A stretch of DNA of 8,803 bases from an uncultured Verrucomicrobia subdivision 3 bacterium. GTDB lineage: Bacteria; Verrucomicrobiota; Verrucomicrobiae; Limisphaerales; CAMLLE01. A program made the position numbers and the translations under genes. The notes beneath the pieces were generated by a model that saw nothing but the letters and a program-made list of their open reading frames with translations, was not told the DNA's origin and did no database searches. Positions 6,767 through 8,803 of this stretch are shown here, piece after piece. Every line of letters starts with the position of its first letter. The stretch's first letter is position 1. Location: the NCBI GenBank assembly GCA_946480555.1, contig CAMLLE010000094.1, positions 1 to 8,803 on the forward strand, written 5' to 3'.

Positions 6767-6776
6767 GTCCATTGTC

Positions 6777-8803
6777 ATGAATCCTCCTGTAGCTGGAACC
6801 GTCGTCATTTACGGCCCCTTCTTCGCGCGCAGCGGCTTTGGCATTCTCGCCCGCGGCTGGGCCATGGCGCTGCATCAGGCGGGCATACCGGTGCGCGCCG
6901 TGCCGGTCGATTGCGCCGATCCCAAAGCTTCGGGTGATCTCGACGATTGCGATCTGCACCTGCTGCAATCGCTCAAGTTCACGCCGCTCAAGGGACCGAT
7001 CACCGCCATTTTCGCGTACGTTCCCACCTACGCCTGGCCGAAGATTCAATTGCCGCAGCCGCACCGGCGCATTCTTCTGACGACCTTCGACAGCAGCGCC
7101 AACGCCGCAACGCCGCCCGCGCGAATCATTTTTATCGCAAACCAGATGGATCAAGTCTGGCTGGCCAACAAAACGGAGGAGGAATCCTGGATTCGCGGCG
7201 GAGTGGAACCCGCGAAGGTGCGTTCCTTCAACTGGCCACATGAGTGGATCGACAATCCGCAACTGGGCGCTCCCGCGGAGCGCGTTCGCGCCGAGGGTGA
7301 ACCGTATCGTTTTCTCCACATCTCCCTGTTCCTTCCGCGTCGCCGTCTGGACGTCCTGATCCGCGCCTTCTTCGAAGAATTTCGCCAGGCAACTGAAGCT
7401 GAACTCTACCTCAAGATTTCATACCCCACGTGGCATCCCGTTCCGGGAAAGCCAAAGAAGGATCTCGCAAACCTGGTCGAACGGCTGCGACGCGAAACCG
7501 GCTCGAACGCCGGCCTGGTCATCGATGAAACGCTCGGCACCCGGCGCGACCTCGCCCGGCTGATTGACCGTTGTGACGCCTACGTTTCTCCCGACACCAC
7601 CCACACCGCACCGGTCACTGAGGCCATTCTCCGGCACCTGCCGATCATCATTACCGATGGCTGGGGTGTCGATCTGCCGCCGCAAGCGATTGTCATCCCG
7701 AACAGCGAGGAGCGTATCGCACTCACACCTGAGATGGCCGATTACATGCCGCACCAGCGCGGAACCAGCTTCCCCGCATTGGACAAGGGACTGATGCGCC
7801 AGGCGCTGCGCCGCGTGTTTTCATTGAGCGCCGTGGAACGGCGTGAACTCGTGGAAGGCGCGATGCAATACATGCGGGAACGCTATTCCTACGCCGCCAC
7901 CGCGCCAGCCGCGATCGAAGCGATCAATGAAGCGTGGAATCAACCCGCGCGAATTGAAGAGGTTTCCCCCGCCGAAAGACCCGCGCAACGCGACACGCGA
8001 AAGTTCAATCTCAGCTGGAGCGGGCTCCAACTGTTTCACGGAAAACTTCCGACAGCGAACCGCGAAATCTGTCTGGAGTTACTGCGCCGCGGACATCAGC
8101 TGTCGCTCGCGCCCGGCAACGGCATTTTTCACATCGAAGAACTTGATCTGGCCACGTCGCCGAAATACACCGACCTGGCCCACCACTTTCACAATCCCCT
8201 TTCCAGCACGCCTGACTTCAGCGTCGTCAACCGTTGGCATCCGGTCTTCAACGAACATCCGCAGTCCCGGCAAATCCTCATGAACAACTGGTGGCACGGA
8301 GCCACGCCGGTCGATTGGTTGAGACCGATTGCTGAATACACAGACGAAGTCTGGGTTCCAAGCCGTTCCGTGCGGCAGAATTTCATCGACGGCGGCATTG
8401 CACCGGAACAAGTCCACGTCATTCCCGCGGGAATCGATCCGTTGCTGTTCCATCCGGGAAACACTCCGTTTCAATTGAAAACGCGGAAGCGTTTCAAATT
8501 CCTGTTCGTTGGAGAAGCCACACAGCGCAAAGGCTTCGACATCCTCCTGCAAAGCTTCATCCGGACTTTCAATCGCCGCGATGACGTCTGCCTCGTGGTC
8601 AAGGACATGAACTGCGATGACTACTACGTCAAACAAGGCGGCCGCGCACTGGTGGAAAAATGCCAGGCCGATTCCCGCTGCCCGGAGATTGAATATATTT
8701 CCACGATGCTGAAGGAAGAGGAATTGGCGGCCCTGTACGCCGCCTGCGACTGCTTTGTTCAGCCGCATCGAGCCTCCAGCTTCGGCCTCGCCGCCCTGGT
8801 CGA
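6777..8803 (+). CDS. Tandem two-domain GT-B glycosyltransferase, 3'-truncated
   Basis: The frame is open from ATG 6777, 10 bases after the previous stop, to the window edge: 675 complete codons and no stop. The product has two glycosyltransferase units. Unit 1 (about 1-390) opens with IYGPFFARSGFG and a helix LARGWAMALHQAG typical of a GT-B N-terminal domain. Its C-terminal half runs from FLHISLF (179-185) through CDAYVSPDTTHTAPVTEA (266-283). A linker rich in Ala, Pro and charged residues (about 388-409) leads to unit 2. Unit 2 starts with NLSWSGLQLFHG and a helix NREICLELLRRGH, followed by EVWVPSRSVRQNF (524-536), HVIPAGID (547-554), FLFVGEATQRKGFDILL (575-591) and CDCFVQPHRASSFGLAAL. These are GT4-type motifs, so both units probably use nucleotide-activated sugars to extend a glycan at the cytoplasmic face. 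The acceptor and the sugars are unknown. No membrane segments are visible. Confidence 0.88.
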   Translation, partial: MNPPVAGTVVIYGPFFARSGFGILARGWAMALHQAGIPVRAVPVDCADPKASGDLDDCDLHLLQSLKFTPLKGPITAIFAYVPTYAWPKIQLPQPHRRILLTTFDSSANAATPPARIIFIANQMDQVWLANKTEEESWIRGGVEPAKVRSFNWPHEWIDNPQLGAPAERVRAEGEPYRFLHISLFLPRRRLDVLIRAFFEEFRQATEAELYLKISYPTWHPVPGKPKKDLANLVERLRRETGSNAGLVIDETLGTRRDLARLIDRCDAYVSPDTTHTAPVTEAILRHLPIIITDGWGVDLPPQAIVIPNSEERIALTPEMADYMPHQRGTSFPALDKGLMRQALRRVFSLSAVERRELVEGAMQYMRERYSYAATAPAAIEAINEAWNQPARIEEVSPAERPAQRDTRKFNLSWSGLQLFHGKLPTANREICLELLRRGHQLSLAPGNGIFHIEELDLATSPKYTDLAHHFHNPLSSTPDFSVVNRWHPVFNEHPQSRQILMNNWWHGATPVDWLRPIAEYTDEVWVPSRSVRQNFIDGGIAPEQVHVIPAGIDPLLFHPGNTPFQLKTRKRFKFLFVGEATQRKGFDILLQSFIRTFNRRDDVCLVVKDMNCDDYYVKQGGRALVEKCQADSRCPEIEYISTMLKEEELAALYAACDCFVQPHRASSFGLAALV

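Noticed and set aside
7843..8283. 146-codon + strand frame inside the tandem glycosyltransferase gene
   Set aside because: It lies in a different frame within an uninterrupted glycosyltransferase frame, shows no domain and has a composition typical of shadow frames.

Overview
The window is 8.8 kb of GC-rich bacterial DNA holding seven genes. All lie on the + strand, packed head to tail with gaps of at most about 50 bases or with overlaps. Two gene joints are ATGA overlaps and a third may be a 17-base overlap, so this is very probably one operon. The operon continues past both ends: the first gene lacks its 5' part and the last lacks its 3' part. The gene set is that of a surface-polysaccharide locus (O-antigen, capsule or similar glycan) that modifies sugars and assembles them. 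No start codon has a convincing Shine-Dalgarno site. Together with the base composition, this is compatible with a Gram-negative such as a member of the Verrucomicrobiota/Planctomycetota group, but that placement is a weak inference.

Layout: (1) 1-429, C-terminal cupin part of what is probably a NeuB-like (sialic-acid-synthase family) protein; (2) 449-1036, small HAD-superfamily hydrolase, probably a phosphatase; (3) 1033-2478, polysaccharide pyruvyl transferase family protein; (4) 2475-4310, thiamine-diphosphate enzyme of the acetolactate-synthase type with a non-canonical active site; (5) 4294-5535, FkbM-type methyltransferase with an N-terminal Rossmann-like domain; (6) 5552-6766, three-domain sugar C-methyltransferase (zinc cluster, SAM domain, C-terminal Rossmann-like domain); (7) 6777 to the window end, a large protein with two GT-B glycosyltransferase domains in tandem, open at the 3' edge.

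How the genes may work together (inference): the NeuB/cupin protein and the HAD enzyme could supply an unusual keto-acid or other sugar. The ThDP enzyme and the C-methyltransferase are both of types that can add carbon branches to 4-keto nucleotide sugars (two-carbon and one-carbon respectively). The FkbM enzyme could O-methylate, and the pyruvyl transferase family member could add a pyruvate ketal. The double glycosyltransferase would then build the decorated chain. Up to three of the enzymes are of types that use PEP or pyruvate. The most interesting possibility is a locus for a doubly carbon-branched or otherwise heavily modified sugar. No nucleotide-sugar dehydratase, aminotransferase, flippase or ABC exporter is visible here, so the substrate cannot be named. 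I see no RNA genes, mobile elements, CRISPR arrays, promoters or terminators, and no gene-free stretch longer than about 50 bases.
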